Shown here: piece after piece, positions 25,733-33,859 of the stretch | How the letters are laid out: each line of letters starts with the position of its first letter | Position numbering within the stretch: the first letter of the stretch is position 1 | Source of the DNA: Acidobacteriaceae bacterium | Lineage (GTDB): Bacteria > Acidobacteriota > Terriglobia > Bryobacterales > Bryobacteraceae | Length of the DNA: 37,814 nt | NCBI GenBank assembly: GCA_903970405.1 | Contig: CAJCIT010000275.1 | Coordinates: 1 to 37,814, forward strand | Direction of reading: 5' to 3' | Made by a program: the position numbers and the translations under genes | The notes under the pieces: model-generated | Database searches by the model: none | What the model saw: the letters and a program-made list of their open reading frames with translations, nothing else | Told to the model about the DNA's origin: nothing

Positions 25733-26743
25733 ATGCGTTTCCTTGCTCTTGGTTTGAGTCTCGCCGTCGCCTGCACGCTCTCAGCGGCGCAGAAGCCTCT
25801 CGAAATTTACTTCATCGATGTCGAAGGCGGACAGGCCACACTCTTCGTCACGCCCTCCGGTCAGTCGCTGTTGATTGATACCGGCTGGTCCGGCAATCAA
25901 TTCCGGGACGCGAACCGCATCGCCGCCGCGGCCAGGAACGCCAGGGTCAAGAAGATTGACTACGTCATCGTCACGCACTATCACGAAGACCACGTCGGCG
26001 GGGTTCCGCAACTGGTGGAGAAGATTCCCGTGGGCACGTTTGTCGATCACGGCGACAACATCGAGACCGGGAAAGCGGCCACCCGGCTCAGCGAGGGCTA
26101 CCGGAAGGGTCTCGCCACCGCCCAGCGCCTTACCGTGAAACCGGGCGATAAGCTGCCCATCAAGGGCTTGGACGTGACCATCGTCAGCGCCAACGGAGTG
26201 GTCATCGCGAACCCGCTCCCGGGCGCGGGCGCCGCCAACGCCTTCTGCGACTCGGCCCAGCCCAAAGAGGTGGACACTACTGAAAATGCCCGTTCGGTCG
26301 GCTCCTACATCCAGTTCGGCCGCTTCCGCACGGTGGATCTGGGCGACCTCACCTGGAACAAAGAAAAAGAGTTGGCGTGTCCGGCGAACAAGCTCGGCAC
26401 AGTGGATCTGCTCATCGTCGGCCACCATGGCTCCGATCTCAGCAGCAACCCGGTTCTGGTGAAAGCCCTCTCGCCTCGCGTCGCGATCATGGACAACGGC
26501 CAGAAGAAGGGCGGGTCGCCCTCAACCGTGGATACAATCCGAGGCGTTGCGGGTCTGGAAGACCTGTGGCAGCTTCATTTCGCCGATGAAGGCGGCAAAG
26601 AGCACAACGCGCCCGATGCCTTCATTGCTAACATTACCGAAGCGGATACCGGTTACTACCTCAAAGTCACGGCGAACGAAGACGGCAGCTTTTCGGTCTT
26701 CAACCAGCGCAATAAGCAGACCAAGAGCTACGCAGCGAAGTAA
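25733..26743 (+). CDS. Exported metallo-beta-lactamase-fold hydrolase, ComEC-like
   Basis: This 336-residue protein has a signal peptide (MRFLALGLSLAVACTLSAA) followed by an MBL domain: IYFIDVEGGQATLFVTPSGQSLLIDTGW, the metal motif THYHEDHVGG (H82, H84, D86, H87), and LLIVGHHGSDLSSNP. The pattern resembles the hydrolase domain of ComEC/Rec2, here as a free secreted enzyme. It may cleave phosphodiester or other esters in the periplasm. It lies just upstream of an exported amidohydrolase gene in the same direction, 72 bp apart, but that gene has its own -10 hexamer. Confidence 0.87.
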   Translation: MRFLALGLSLAVACTLSAAQKPLEIYFIDVEGGQATLFVTPSGQSLLIDTGWSGNQFRDANRIAAAARNARVKKIDYVIVTHYHEDHVGGVPQLVEKIPVGTFVDHGDNIETGKAATRLSEGYRKGLATAQRLTVKPGDKLPIKGLDVTIVSANGVVIANPLPGAGAANAFCDSAQPKEVDTTENARSVGSYIQFGRFRTVDLGDLTWNKEKELACPANKLGTVDLLIVGHHGSDLSSNPVLVKALSPRVAIMDNGQKKGGSPSTVDTIRGVAGLEDLWQLHFADEGGKEHNAPDAFIANITEADTGYYLKVTANEDGSFSVFNQRNKQTKSYAAK

Positions 26744-26803
26744 TTGCTAGGCCACCCGTGGCGCGGGTCGCGTCGCTGCCTCTCGGCGTTCGTTTGGCGG
26801 TGT

Positions 26804-26809
26804 TATTAT
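26804..26809 (+). promoter_or_regulatory. -10 element of apparent leaderless transcript
   Basis: TATTAT is followed after 6 nt (CGCCGC) by the ATG at 26816. Confidence 0.5.
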
Positions 26810-26815
26810 CGCCGC

Positions 26816-27811
26816 ATGCCGAAAGCCCTGATCGCTTCGCTGTTCATCGTCCATGTTTCCCTTGCCCCGGCTCAGACCGAACGGAACGGCCAGCCACCCG
26901 TGATTGACATGCACGTACACACCATTGGGGGCTTGCCCGGCGTGGGGCCAATGTGCCCGTTCAATCCTCAGTTCCTGGCGTCTGACCCGCGGTCGGCTGA
27001 ATCCTCCATGGGCTGGGCGAAACAGAACTGTACCTTGGTCCTGGAGCCCTCGAAGACGCCCGAAGAATACATGAAGACGATGCTCGCCGAGTATGAACGG
27101 CTCAACGTCACAGCGGTGGTGATGGGCGATCAGCCGGCCGTGCGGAAGTGGAAAGAGGCAGCGCCCGCGCGCATCATTCCGGGTACTTCGTTCGAGAACG
27201 GCATGATGCCGGGCAAATACGCCGCCGTCGAAGAATTGCGAGAGGCGTTCACCAAGGGTGGTTTCAAAATCATGGGCGAAGTGGGCGTTCAATATCAGGG
27301 TCTCTCGCCCAGTGACCCGTCACTGGACGGCTATTTCACGCTGGCTGAGGAATTGGATATACCGGTGGGAATCCACATGGGCACGGGAGGCTCAGGCCGC
27401 GCGAACGTGGCCATGCCGAAGTTTCGCGGCTCCATGGGCAACCCGCTGCTGCTGGAAGAGCTGCTGGCCCGCCATCCGAAACTCCGGCTCTGGATCATGC
27501 ACGCCGGCTACCCGATGATCGACAATCTGCTCACGTTGCTCCAGGCCAACTCGCATGTATACGTCGACGTTGCCGGCCTCATCTGGAGTTATCCGCTGAA
27601 GGAAGTTCATACTTACATTCAGCGCATCGTGGAAGCGGGATTCGAAGACCGGGTCATGTTTGGGACTGACCAGATGATCTGGCCGAAACTAATGGAAGCG
27701 TCTATCGGCGTCATCGAAGGCGCAACTTACTTGACCCCCGAACAGAAGCGCGACATCTTATATAACAATGCCGCTCGCTTCCTGCGTCTGGACAAAGCGG
27801 CAGCGAAGTAG
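26816..27811 (+). CDS. Exported amidohydrolase-2 family metal hydrolase
   Basis: This 331-residue protein has a signal peptide (MPKALIASLFIVHVSLAPAQ) and a TIM-barrel amidohydrolase domain. Metal and catalytic residues are H33 and H35 (DMHVH), H187 (GIHMG), H229 (WIMHAGYP) and D285 (FGTDQM). The family includes decarboxylases and lactone or amide hydrolases such as ACMSD and uronate isomerase relatives; the substrate cannot be named. The start at 26816 is chosen for the signal peptide and the -10 hexamer 6 nt before it; the frame is open to 26744. Confidence 0.88.
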   Translation: MPKALIASLFIVHVSLAPAQTERNGQPPVIDMHVHTIGGLPGVGPMCPFNPQFLASDPRSAESSMGWAKQNCTLVLEPSKTPEEYMKTMLAEYERLNVTAVVMGDQPAVRKWKEAAPARIIPGTSFENGMMPGKYAAVEELREAFTKGGFKIMGEVGVQYQGLSPSDPSLDGYFTLAEELDIPVGIHMGTGGSGRANVAMPKFRGSMGNPLLLEELLARHPKLRLWIMHAGYPMIDNLLTLLQANSHVYVDVAGLIWSYPLKEVHTYIQRIVEAGFEDRVMFGTDQMIWPKLMEASIGVIEGATYLTPEQKRDILYNNAARFLRLDKAAAK

Positions 27812-27829
27812 CGCCCAGCCCGGTCTGGC

Positions 27830-28060
27830 CTATCCCAGCAGCACGTCCGCGAGACAGAATCTCGCCGCCGGCGCCGACAGCGGAGCAATGGTTTCGCCCT
27901 CGCCGTAAGCCTCCACGGAGTTGTATTTGCCGGCACGGGGACTGCGATGAGCGATCAGGCGCCTGCCCGCGACATCGAGTACCCAATATTCTTCAATACC
28001 GGCGCGTGCATAGAGCGAAGCTTTCACCGTCAGATCGAAGGTCAGGCTGCTGTCCGACAC
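27830..28060 (-). pseudogene. Truncated Uma2-family (DUF820) endonuclease-like gene
   Basis: The frame from a GTG at 28060 encodes 76 residues matching the C-terminal part of Uma2 proteins: SDSSLTFDLTVKASLYARAGIEEYWVLDVAGRRLIAHRSP. Intact members have about 180-200 residues with the nuclease-like core in the missing N-terminal half. A stop codon (TAA) lies two codons before the GTG in the same frame, and the region upstream to the tRNA (28172) does not restore the domain. It is most likely a remnant. Confidence 0.65.
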
Positions 28061-28171
28061 CTCTTACGTCGAGGAAACGGCGGGGGCAGACATTCCAGCG
28101 CGTCGGTGAGGAGGGTCGGCATCGTGGCTTTGTCCGATTGTAACGTCGCAGTGGGAACGCTGAGCGGATGG

Positions 28172-28258
28172 TGGTGGCCCCGGGGAGACTTGAACTCCCA
28201 CGTCCTTTCGAACGCCAGATCCTAAGTCTGGTGCGTCTGCCAATTTCGCCACAGGGCC
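28172..28258 (-). tRNA. tRNA-Leu (anticodon TAG)
   Basis: On the minus strand the 87-nt gene runs from GGCCCTG (acceptor 5' side) to CGGGGCC, discriminator A and an encoded CCA. The D-stem is GCG/CGC with AAATTGGCAGA as loop. The anticodon stem CCAGA/TCTGG holds the loop CTTAGGA, anticodon TAG at 28222-28224. A long variable arm typical of leucine tRNAs follows, then the T arm GGGAG-TTCAAGT-CTCCC. It reads CUN leucine codons. Confidence 0.96.
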
Positions 28259-28359
28259 GTGACTGGAACAATCGAGCCGCGTGCGTCAGAAGCCGCGAAA
28301 CTCGCGGGACATGCAGCGGCGCCGGACAGCATTTTCAGCGTACCATCGGCGGCGTGATT

Positions 28360-28773
28360 TCAGTTCTCAGTTGCAGTATGTCGATCCATGACAACGGTGG
28401 CAAGACGCTTCGGCGCCACAAGGCAGTAGCTTCCGATGACTAGTTCATTGACTTCATTCCAGTCCACCTTGCCGGCATCGAGCCGCAGCGCGACCCATCC
28501 GCGGTGCGCCATGTAGGCGGGCAGATAAAAGCGTTCGCGTTGCGTCGAGGCAAGCGCGGTATTGTCGCCCGGCATAACCTTGCAGGCAACCGAGACAATG
28601 CCGTCGCCGTGATGGTTATTAAGGAAATAAACGAACGTCTTCTTGCGAATCAGGAAGGACGCGTGGCTGCCGAGATCTTCGCGTGTTGCTTCGGGGAGCG
28701 CCAGGCAGAGTTTGGAGAGCGTCGCGAGACGGCGGTCTTCGTATTCGAGATCGGGACGCTTGGCGGAAGGCAT
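28360..28773 (-). CDS. MmcQ/YjbR family protein
   Basis: This 137-residue protein has the YjbR fold pattern: LSKLCLALPEATREDLGSHASFLIRKKTFVYFLNNHHGDGIVSVACKV, RERFYLPAYMAHRGWVALRLDAGKVDWNEVNELVIGSYCLVAPKRL. The family has a CyaY-like alpha/beta fold and is sometimes called DNA-binding, but its role is unclear. The frame is open upstream to 28917, but that part is derived from a dispersed repeat. ATG 28773 follows a CAGAAT hexamer by 6 nt. Confidence 0.82.
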   Translation of the reverse strand: MPSAKRPDLEYEDRRLATLSKLCLALPEATREDLGSHASFLIRKKTFVYFLNNHHGDGIVSVACKVMPGDNTALASTQRERFYLPAYMAHRGWVALRLDAGKVDWNEVNELVIGSYCLVAPKRLATVVMDRHTATEN

Positions 28774-28779
28774 ACAGTC

Positions 28780-28785
28780 ATTCTG
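28780..28785 (-). promoter_or_regulatory. -10 element of apparent leaderless transcript
   Basis: CAGAAT on the minus strand, 6 nt before the ATG at 28773. Confidence 0.35.
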
Positions 28786-28847
28786 TCTCAGCTTGTGGGG
28801 CGGGGCTGGCCCCCCATGGGCATTGCCTGGCTTAATCGGCGGCGCTA

Positions 28848-29180
28848 CTGAGCCGCGACCGTCAGAAGCTGTGAAACAATCGATTTGCAACATTTTTGCT
28901 CCTTTATGTTTCAACAACTTACACTGTGGAAAAGTCGCGAATTTTGGATTGTTTCACAGCTTCTCAGGGAGCGACCGCGGCGCTGGTTCTGACGTTCGCA
29001 AATCGCTCACGCAACTTCTGAACCGCGCGCGTAAAGTAAGCAAGCGGGTAACGGGCAGTGCGTCGCTGCTGCGGTCACCTCCTGACAGTAGATTGAGGTT
29101 TTTTCCAACGTTCTTAGATCTCAGGGAGCGACCGCAGTGGTGGCCCAATCCTGTCAACCAGTCGCCCCCTGACGGTCGCG
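28848..29180. repeat. Cluster of dispersed GAGCCGCGACCG-type repeats
   Basis: This gene-free stretch starts with TACTGAGCCGCGACCGTCAG and contains a perfect 18-bp inverted repeat (28864-28881 and 28947-28964), an AGGGAGCGACCG motif, and the left copy of a perfect 44-bp direct repeat (29015-29058). Related blocks recur at 31385-31665. No coding potential was found up to the next gene start at 29301. Confidence 0.8.
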
Positions 29181-29300
29181 GCTCCGTCGGCGTGGCGCGA
29201 CGGTCTGGCGCCATCCTTCCCACGTCTCATCGTCGCGGCTCGGTCGGCGCTCTTCGATTGGCCAATGATTTCGCCGTTTGGATACCCGCTTCGTCGCACA

Positions 29301-30710
29301 ATGGAGGTAGTGTCCTTCTTCCCCGATCCGAACCGTCTTTCTGAAACTCCCCCGGCCGCGATTCTCGACGCTGTTGCTCGCGGCCGGCTGGGGCTTGACC
29401 ACCGTGCCATCAAGGCCCTGCTGGCCAAGCCGAACGAGACTATGCAGGCCGTGGTCGCCTATGAGGACGGCCCCCGCACCGATGACATTATCGATCTGCA
29501 GGCCGATCTTGTGAACCTGATCCGCCACTTCCATGCGAAGGAAGGCTTGCCTCTGCTGATGAAGATCGTTCAGGAAGAAGGGCCCGATTTTTCCGACGAA
29601 CTGGTGGAGACGGTTGTCTCTTTCGGAGCAGATGCCTTGGAGCCGCTCCTGGCGGTTCATGCGGAACTGGATGAGACCGACCGTTCCGAGGTGGCATTCC
29701 TCCTGGCCAGCCTCGGTGTGCGTGATCAACGTGTCTTCGATGCGCTGGCGGAGCACCTCCAGTACGACGCCCGCGATGGCGCGTTTCTGCTCGGCCTCTA
29801 CGGCGATCCGCGGGCGTTGCCAGTTTTAAGGGCCTTGCGTGAGGAGCTGAAGCCTGAGGAGGCGGAGCTTCAATTGGAGATTGACGAGGCCATCGAACAG
29901 ATCACGAACGCCAAGCCCCCCCAGCCGCGCATCGACGAGTTCAATATCTTCGAGTTCTACCCCGAAGAGCAAGAATTGCCGGTAGAACTACTGACCGAAG
30001 ACGAACGAATTGAGCTGCTTGACCATCCTCTGCCCTCGCTGCGGGCGGCCGCGGCGCAATCCTTCTTCAACCGGGAGATAGAGCACGAACTGAAGCAAAA
30101 GCTGCTGCGTTTGGGAGAAGGCGACCCGGACGTGACAGTGCGCGCTCGCGCCTGGGAGACGCTGATGGATGCCACCGACGACGCCGAAGTGGTTGAGGCC
30201 ATGCTCAAAGTGATGCGGAACGCTGAAACTGCAATCGATGAGCGAGCGGGCGTCCTGGTGGGCCTGTCGGCCGAAGCCGACCGGAATGAGGTCCGGCAGG
30301 CGATGGAGGATCTCTACCGCTTGCCCGAAGGCCGATCGAAGGCGCTTGAAGCCATGTGGCGTTCCGTCCATCCTAGCTTCCGCGATTACTTCCCGAAGCA
30401 TCTGAACGACGCGGATCTGGAGACCCGCCGCAACGCCATCTGGGGCGTCGGCTACCATGCAATCCGGTCAGAGATGGACAAGCTCCGCGCCTTCTTTGAG
30501 GACGAGGAACTTCGCATGGACGCGCTCTTCGCTTACGCCATGACCCTTCCGGGAGACTTATCGCCGGCACGCATGAAGGGCATGTTGTCTCGTGTCGAGA
30601 AGGACGCCAAAGGGCTGACCGAAGAGGAAGAGATACTGGTGATGGCGGCGCTGGATGAGCGTCTGGTGCTGGCCGGCAAGAAGCCGTATTTCGCTGGGAA
30701 AAACGACTAA
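29301..30710 (+). CDS. HEAT-like repeat protein
   Basis: This 469-residue acidic protein consists of helical pairs of the HEAT/armadillo type: for example VVSFGADALEPLLAVHAELDETDRSEVAFLLASLG, DPRALPVLRALREEL, HPLPSLRAAAAQSFF, DPDVTVRARAWETLMD and DADLETRRNAIWGVGYHA. It has neither signal nor membrane segment, so it is a cytoplasmic scaffold or binding protein. I chose ATG 29301 (MEVVSFFPDPNRL); an upstream in-frame start at 29265 adds 12 residues that look non-coding. Its last 153 bp overlap, on the other strand, the extended tail of the next gene. Confidence 0.82.
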   Translation: MEVVSFFPDPNRLSETPPAAILDAVARGRLGLDHRAIKALLAKPNETMQAVVAYEDGPRTDDIIDLQADLVNLIRHFHAKEGLPLLMKIVQEEGPDFSDELVETVVSFGADALEPLLAVHAELDETDRSEVAFLLASLGVRDQRVFDALAEHLQYDARDGAFLLGLYGDPRALPVLRALREELKPEEAELQLEIDEAIEQITNAKPPQPRIDEFNIFEFYPEEQELPVELLTEDERIELLDHPLPSLRAAAAQSFFNREIEHELKQKLLRLGEGDPDVTVRARAWETLMDATDDAEVVEAMLKVMRNAETAIDERAGVLVGLSAEADRNEVRQAMEDLYRLPEGRSKALEAMWRSVHPSFRDYFPKHLNDADLETRRNAIWGVGYHAIRSEMDKLRAFFEDEELRMDALFAYAMTLPGDLSPARMKGMLSRVEKDAKGLTEEEEILVMAALDERLVLAGKKPYFAGKND

Positions 30711-31310
30711 GCGTCTTGAGTTAAGAACGCCATCCTCTACTTGTGAGCCAGCGATCCCACCACTGCTGGTTCTCCCGATGCTTCGCTGCTCATCCAAACC
30801 TAACGGCGGACCGGGTTCGGGAATAGGGTGTAACGGCCCGAGACCCACCCCGGCCCGCAGTTCGTTCACCCGGTCCGGCTCGGCGAGCCGCCACGGCCGA
30901 ACTCGCCCGTCCAGCGGATCATCCATCCACTGAGTTCCGTAGCGTTGCGGCTTGCCCTCATGCATCGCAATTCGATCTTCCAGATAGGCTGCCTGCCAAA
31001 GCGGCGTCCGTTTCGCATCCGCGCAAACACGCAGCAACTGCAACATTGCCCGCTGAAACTCAGGTTCCCCGATTGCGTGCTGGACGATGAACCATGCCGC
31101 CTCGGCGCCATCCTTGCCCGCGATATTCTCGTCAGGCCAACCATGCGCTTCAATCAACTCTCGCAGGCGGGCCGCGTTCCGAATGTGCACAGCTTCCATT
31201 CGTGGAATATAGCTGCCTCCCAGTTCACCCGATTCAAGCAATTCTTGACGGACTCGTACGTCCTCGGCACGCATCGCCAGAAGCTCCTGGCGCCACTCTT
31301 CATCGATCAC
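30558..31310 (-). CDS. DUF6624-like protein with extended C-terminus
   Basis: This 250-residue frame begins at GTG 31310, 6 nt after TACAAT. Residues 1-150 match the DUF6624 pattern: AHGWPDENIAGKDGAEAAWFIVQHAIGEPEFQRAMLQLL, AYLEDRIAMHEGKPQRYGTQW and RAGVGLGPL. The function of the family is unknown. Members usually end soon after the GLxPL segment; here the frame runs on for about 90 residues, the last 51 codons antisense to the HEAT-like gene, suggesting loss of the original stop. An in-frame GTG at 31376 is an alternative start. Confidence 0.72.
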   Translation of the reverse strand: MIDEEWRQELLAMRAEDVRVRQELLESGELGGSYIPRMEAVHIRNAARLRELIEAHGWPDENIAGKDGAEAAWFIVQHAIGEPEFQRAMLQLLRVCADAKRTPLWQAAYLEDRIAMHEGKPQRYGTQWMDDPLDGRVRPWRLAEPDRVNELRAGVGLGPLHPIPEPGPPLGLDEQRSIGRTSSGGIAGSQVEDGVLNSRRLVVFPSEIRLLAGQHQTLIQRRHHQYLFLFGQPFGVLLDTRQHALHACRR

Positions 31311-31316
31311 CAGCAG

Positions 31317-31322
31317 ATTGTA
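31317..31322 (-). promoter_or_regulatory. -10 element of apparent leaderless transcript
   Basis: TACAAT on the minus strand followed after 6 nt (CTGCTG) by the GTG at 31310. Confidence 0.45.
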
Positions 31323-31384
31323 CAATCGTGCGGCGGGGAGGAACGTCTGAAAATCCTCGAGATAACCAAGACGCACCTGCGCCT

Positions 31385-31665
31385 TCTGAGCCGCGACCGC
31401 CAGGGAGCGACCGGTTGCTGGTCCTGACGTTCGCGGATCGCCCGCCCCTTCTGAGGCTGAGCTGAGAACGTGTGAAAGAACCGGCGCCCTTCGTTCGCGT
31501 TACTGAGCCGCGACCGTCAGTCTTAGGGAGCGACTGGTTGCTGGTCCTGACGTTCCCAGTTCACCCGCCCCCCTTCTGAACCGCGCGCGTAAAGTAAGCA
31601 AGCGGGTAACGGGCAGCGCCTCACTCCCACCGGTCGCTCCCTTGAAGGTCGCGGCTCAGTAGGTG
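31385..31665. repeat. Cluster of dispersed GAGCCGCGACCG-type repeats (right copy)
   Basis: Two modules, each with GAGCCGCGACCG, GGGAGCGAC, GCTGGTCCTGACGTTC and a CCCCTTCTGA end, lie at about 31389-31452 and 31505-31580. The second runs into the right copy of the 44-bp direct repeat (31573-31616). The cluster closes with an inverted GGTCGCGGCTCAGTA. No gene is seen between the DUF6624-like gene and 31752. Confidence 0.8.
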
Positions 31666-31751
31666 GTAACTGTAAGGTTTAACGGGGCGCCAACGCTCCT
31701 TGAGGAAGCTTGCGCACGCTCTGATCGCTCACTAACATGAAAGGGACATTC

Positions 31752-32399
31752 ATGGCTAAACTGCGGGTTCACAGCTTCAGCGTTTCTCTCGATGGCTACG
31801 GCGCCGGCCCCAATCAGGATCTCGCCAACCCGCTCGGCGCGGGCGGCGTGGCGTTGCACCAATGGTTCTTCGCCACCCGAACGTTTCAGCGGATGCTCGG
31901 CCGCGAAGGCGGCTTGACCGGCGTCGATGACGACTTTGCAGCGCGGGGTTTCGCTGCTATCGGAGCTTGGATTGTGGGCCGGAACATGTTCGGGCCGGTT
32001 CGCGGTCCCTGGCCGGATGACGCTTGGAAGGGGTGGTGGGGCAACAACCCGCCCTTTCATACTCCCGTCTTTGTCCTCACCAACCATCCTCGGCCCTCAA
32101 TCGCCATGGACGGCGGCACCGTCTTCCACTTTGTCTCAGACGGCATAAACGCCGCGCTGGCCCGCGCAACCGAGGCTGCCAACGGACAAGACATCCGGCT
32201 CGGCGGCGGCGTAGCGACAATCCGGCAGTACCTTTGCGCGTCGCTGATCGATGAGATGCACCTGGCGATGGCGCCAGTCCTCCTCGGCTCAGGGGAGCAT
32301 CTGTTTGCTGGTATCGACGCGCCAAAACTGGGGTATCGGTGCGCTGAACACGTTGCCACCGCTGACACCACTCACGTGGTACTGACACGGCGCGCGTAG
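31752..32399 (+). CDS. Dihydrofolate reductase/RibD C-terminal-like protein
   Basis: This 215-residue protein belongs to the RibD_C/DHFR-like fold: KLRVHSFSVSLDGYGAGPNQ, AWIVGRNMFGP, PVFVLTNHPRPSIAMDGGTVFHFVSDGINAAL, DIRLGGGVATIRQYL and LIDEMHLAMAPVLLGSGEHLF. Stand-alone members are NAD(P)H-dependent reductases of unknown substrate. ATG 31752 has AAGGGA 6 nt upstream and is preferred to ATG 31737. It is a single gene beside the repeat cluster. Confidence 0.9.
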   Translation: MAKLRVHSFSVSLDGYGAGPNQDLANPLGAGGVALHQWFFATRTFQRMLGREGGLTGVDDDFAARGFAAIGAWIVGRNMFGPVRGPWPDDAWKGWWGNNPPFHTPVFVLTNHPRPSIAMDGGTVFHFVSDGINAALARATEAANGQDIRLGGGVATIRQYLCASLIDEMHLAMAPVLLGSGEHLFAGIDAPKLGYRCAEHVATADTTHVVLTRRA

Positions 32400-32676
32400 G
32401 GCCACGCTATTCGATTTCCCTGTCAAGCGCGGTCCAAACCAATGACGCAGGTTGGCCCGCCATTAGATTCACTTCCTCCAGGCCATGGCTTCTATCATTC
32501 TCTTTATACCGCAGGGCAGCCGCATCGGATGGCGCTCGGGGTCAGTGGCTCCGGAGGCCACCGGCAATCAGCCCGGTGTTGCAGTCTATGGAAGGTATAT
32601 GAGAGTGGCTCAGTACCGACTGACGCCGCTGATCGGTATAATCGTGTGCGGCACGGCGCGGATGGCCAAATGTTTC

Positions 32677-33042
32677 TTATGGGGCGCCTAGACCGCGGAG
32701 CTGTGAACTGGGAGGAGGCTTTCTCACCGGCCGTTTGGCGGGCCGTTTATTGGCTAAAGCTTGAACGCGGCGCTCACGTTCAGCTTGGAGGGATTTGAAG
32801 TCACTATCGTGGGCTTGGTAGTCCTTCACCCGCGCCAGTTCATCGGTGCCTGCCAGGGCGGCATTGCGCAGAATCTGCAGGGCGAACATGGGGCCGCTCT
32901 GGAACGACAACTGAAACTTGCTGAACAGAGCCATGTCAATGGCGATGGAAAAATGCTCAGTGGGGCAATGCTCTTCCGATCCCTCAAACGCAAAGCATCG
33001 GAGGTTTCCGCTTTGCGTAAATCCCTTATATGAGAATTGCAT
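32677..33042 (-). CDS. Hypothetical protein, 121 residues
   Basis: The frame has a plausible start (ATG with GAGG upstream) and begins MQFSYKGFTQSGNLRCFAFEG, a compact beta-rich start followed by MALFSKFQLSFQSGPMFALQILRNA and a Lys/Arg-rich tail (RPAKRPVRKPPPSS). No signal peptide or known domain is recognised. The central part looks like a small cytoplasmic alpha/beta protein with a basic, possibly nucleic-acid-binding tail. The 277 bp between it and the DHFR-like gene (32400-32676) and the 193 bp after it hold nothing recognisable. Confidence 0.5.
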   Translation of the reverse strand: MQFSYKGFTQSGNLRCFAFEGSEEHCPTEHFSIAIDMALFSKFQLSFQSGPMFALQILRNAALAGTDELARVKDYQAHDSDFKSLQAERERRVQALANKRPAKRPVRKPPPSSQLRGLGAP

Positions 33043-33235
33043 TTGAAGCCTCGCTTTTGGGTGCTAAATCAGAGGCGCATTCTTTGAAGCGGCTCAATTG
33101 AGCCAGCTAACAGAGCGAGGGTAGGTTCAAGAAAGGACTCACTCTCACTCTCATCGGCAGGAGGATCTCAAAGGACCCTCCCTCGAATGCTGCCGGATTG
33201 GGTGGCCGCGATGGTTACCGGCCAATAGCGGAAAA

Positions 33236-33568
33236 TTACCAACGATTCTTGGACTTGAACCCGCCGCCACCGCCGCCGCCACCGTTGCTGCGGCCAAAAC
33301 CGCCGCTGCGGGGGGGCGCCGAGGTCTTCGGGCGGGCTTCGTTAACGTTTAGGGTTCGGCCTTGCAGGTCGCTGCCGTTCAAGGCATTGATCGCTGCTTC
33401 TGCTTGAGTCCGGTCAGCCATTTCAACAAAGGCAAAACCACGGGGCTGGCCAGTCATGCGGTCAGTGACCACGTTGACTGTTTCCACAGCTCCGTATTGG
33501 GAAAAAATCGACATCAAGTCGGTTTCGGTGGTTTGGAAACTCAGGTTTCCAACAAATAATTTCATCAT
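33236..33568 (-). CDS. RRM-domain RNA-binding protein with Gly-rich tail
   Basis: This 110-residue protein has one RNA-recognition motif with RNP2 LFVGNL (4-9) and RNP1 RGFAFVEM (about 43-50), then a tail GGFGRSNGGGGGGGGF. Such proteins are the small cold-inducible or glycine-rich RNA-binding proteins of cyanobacteria and many soil bacteria, acting as RNA chaperones. AGGAGA lies 5 nt before the first of two tandem ATGs. The poly-Gly codons make a low-complexity GCC/ACC stretch at about 33258-33292. Confidence 0.93.
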   Translation of the reverse strand: MMKLFVGNLSFQTTETDLMSIFSQYGAVETVNVVTDRMTGQPRGFAFVEMADRTQAEAAINALNGSDLQGRTLNVNEARPKTSAPPRSGGFGRSNGGGGGGGGFKSKNRW

Positions 33569-33749
33569 GGGATTCTCCTAGCGTGAGGTTTGTTCAAACA
33601 GCAGCTAGGATTGAGGAGGGTTAAGATCAACGAATTCAGCCGCACGTCGGACGCTTTTAAGATACCACGTTGTCGCCCTATAGGGTAGTGGAATCTAGCC
33701 ATTCCTGCGCTCATCCGTCTTTTGTTACTACGTTTAATTTGCGCACTAA

Positions 33750-33765
33750 TTGGACCGTGGTCCAA
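33750..33765. promoter_or_regulatory. Perfect palindrome, possible operator
   Basis: TTGGACCGTGGTCCAA (two 7-bp arms, 2-bp centre) lies in the 291-bp divergent region between the RRM gene and the exported protein gene. Its size and position suit a dimeric repressor; no regulator can be named. Confidence 0.4.
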
Positions 33766-33859
33766 CAGCCAACAAACCGCCCGTACGCTTCGAAGCGTAT
33801 TGTATCCTGCTAACCAAGTGGATTCGCGCCCGTCTAAGCCGGTCAGGAGGGAACTGCTC

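Noticed and set aside
28848-31665. CRISPR array or insertion sequence formed by the repeated GAGCCGCGACCG motifs
   Set aside because: Spacing is irregular, there are no spacers of constant length, no cas gene and no transposase; dispersed non-coding repeats explain it better.
32442-32798. Possible plus-strand gene after the DHFR-like gene
   Set aside because: It has no ribosome-binding site or motif, and its codon use and composition do not resemble the neighbours. It overlaps a better minus-strand candidate.
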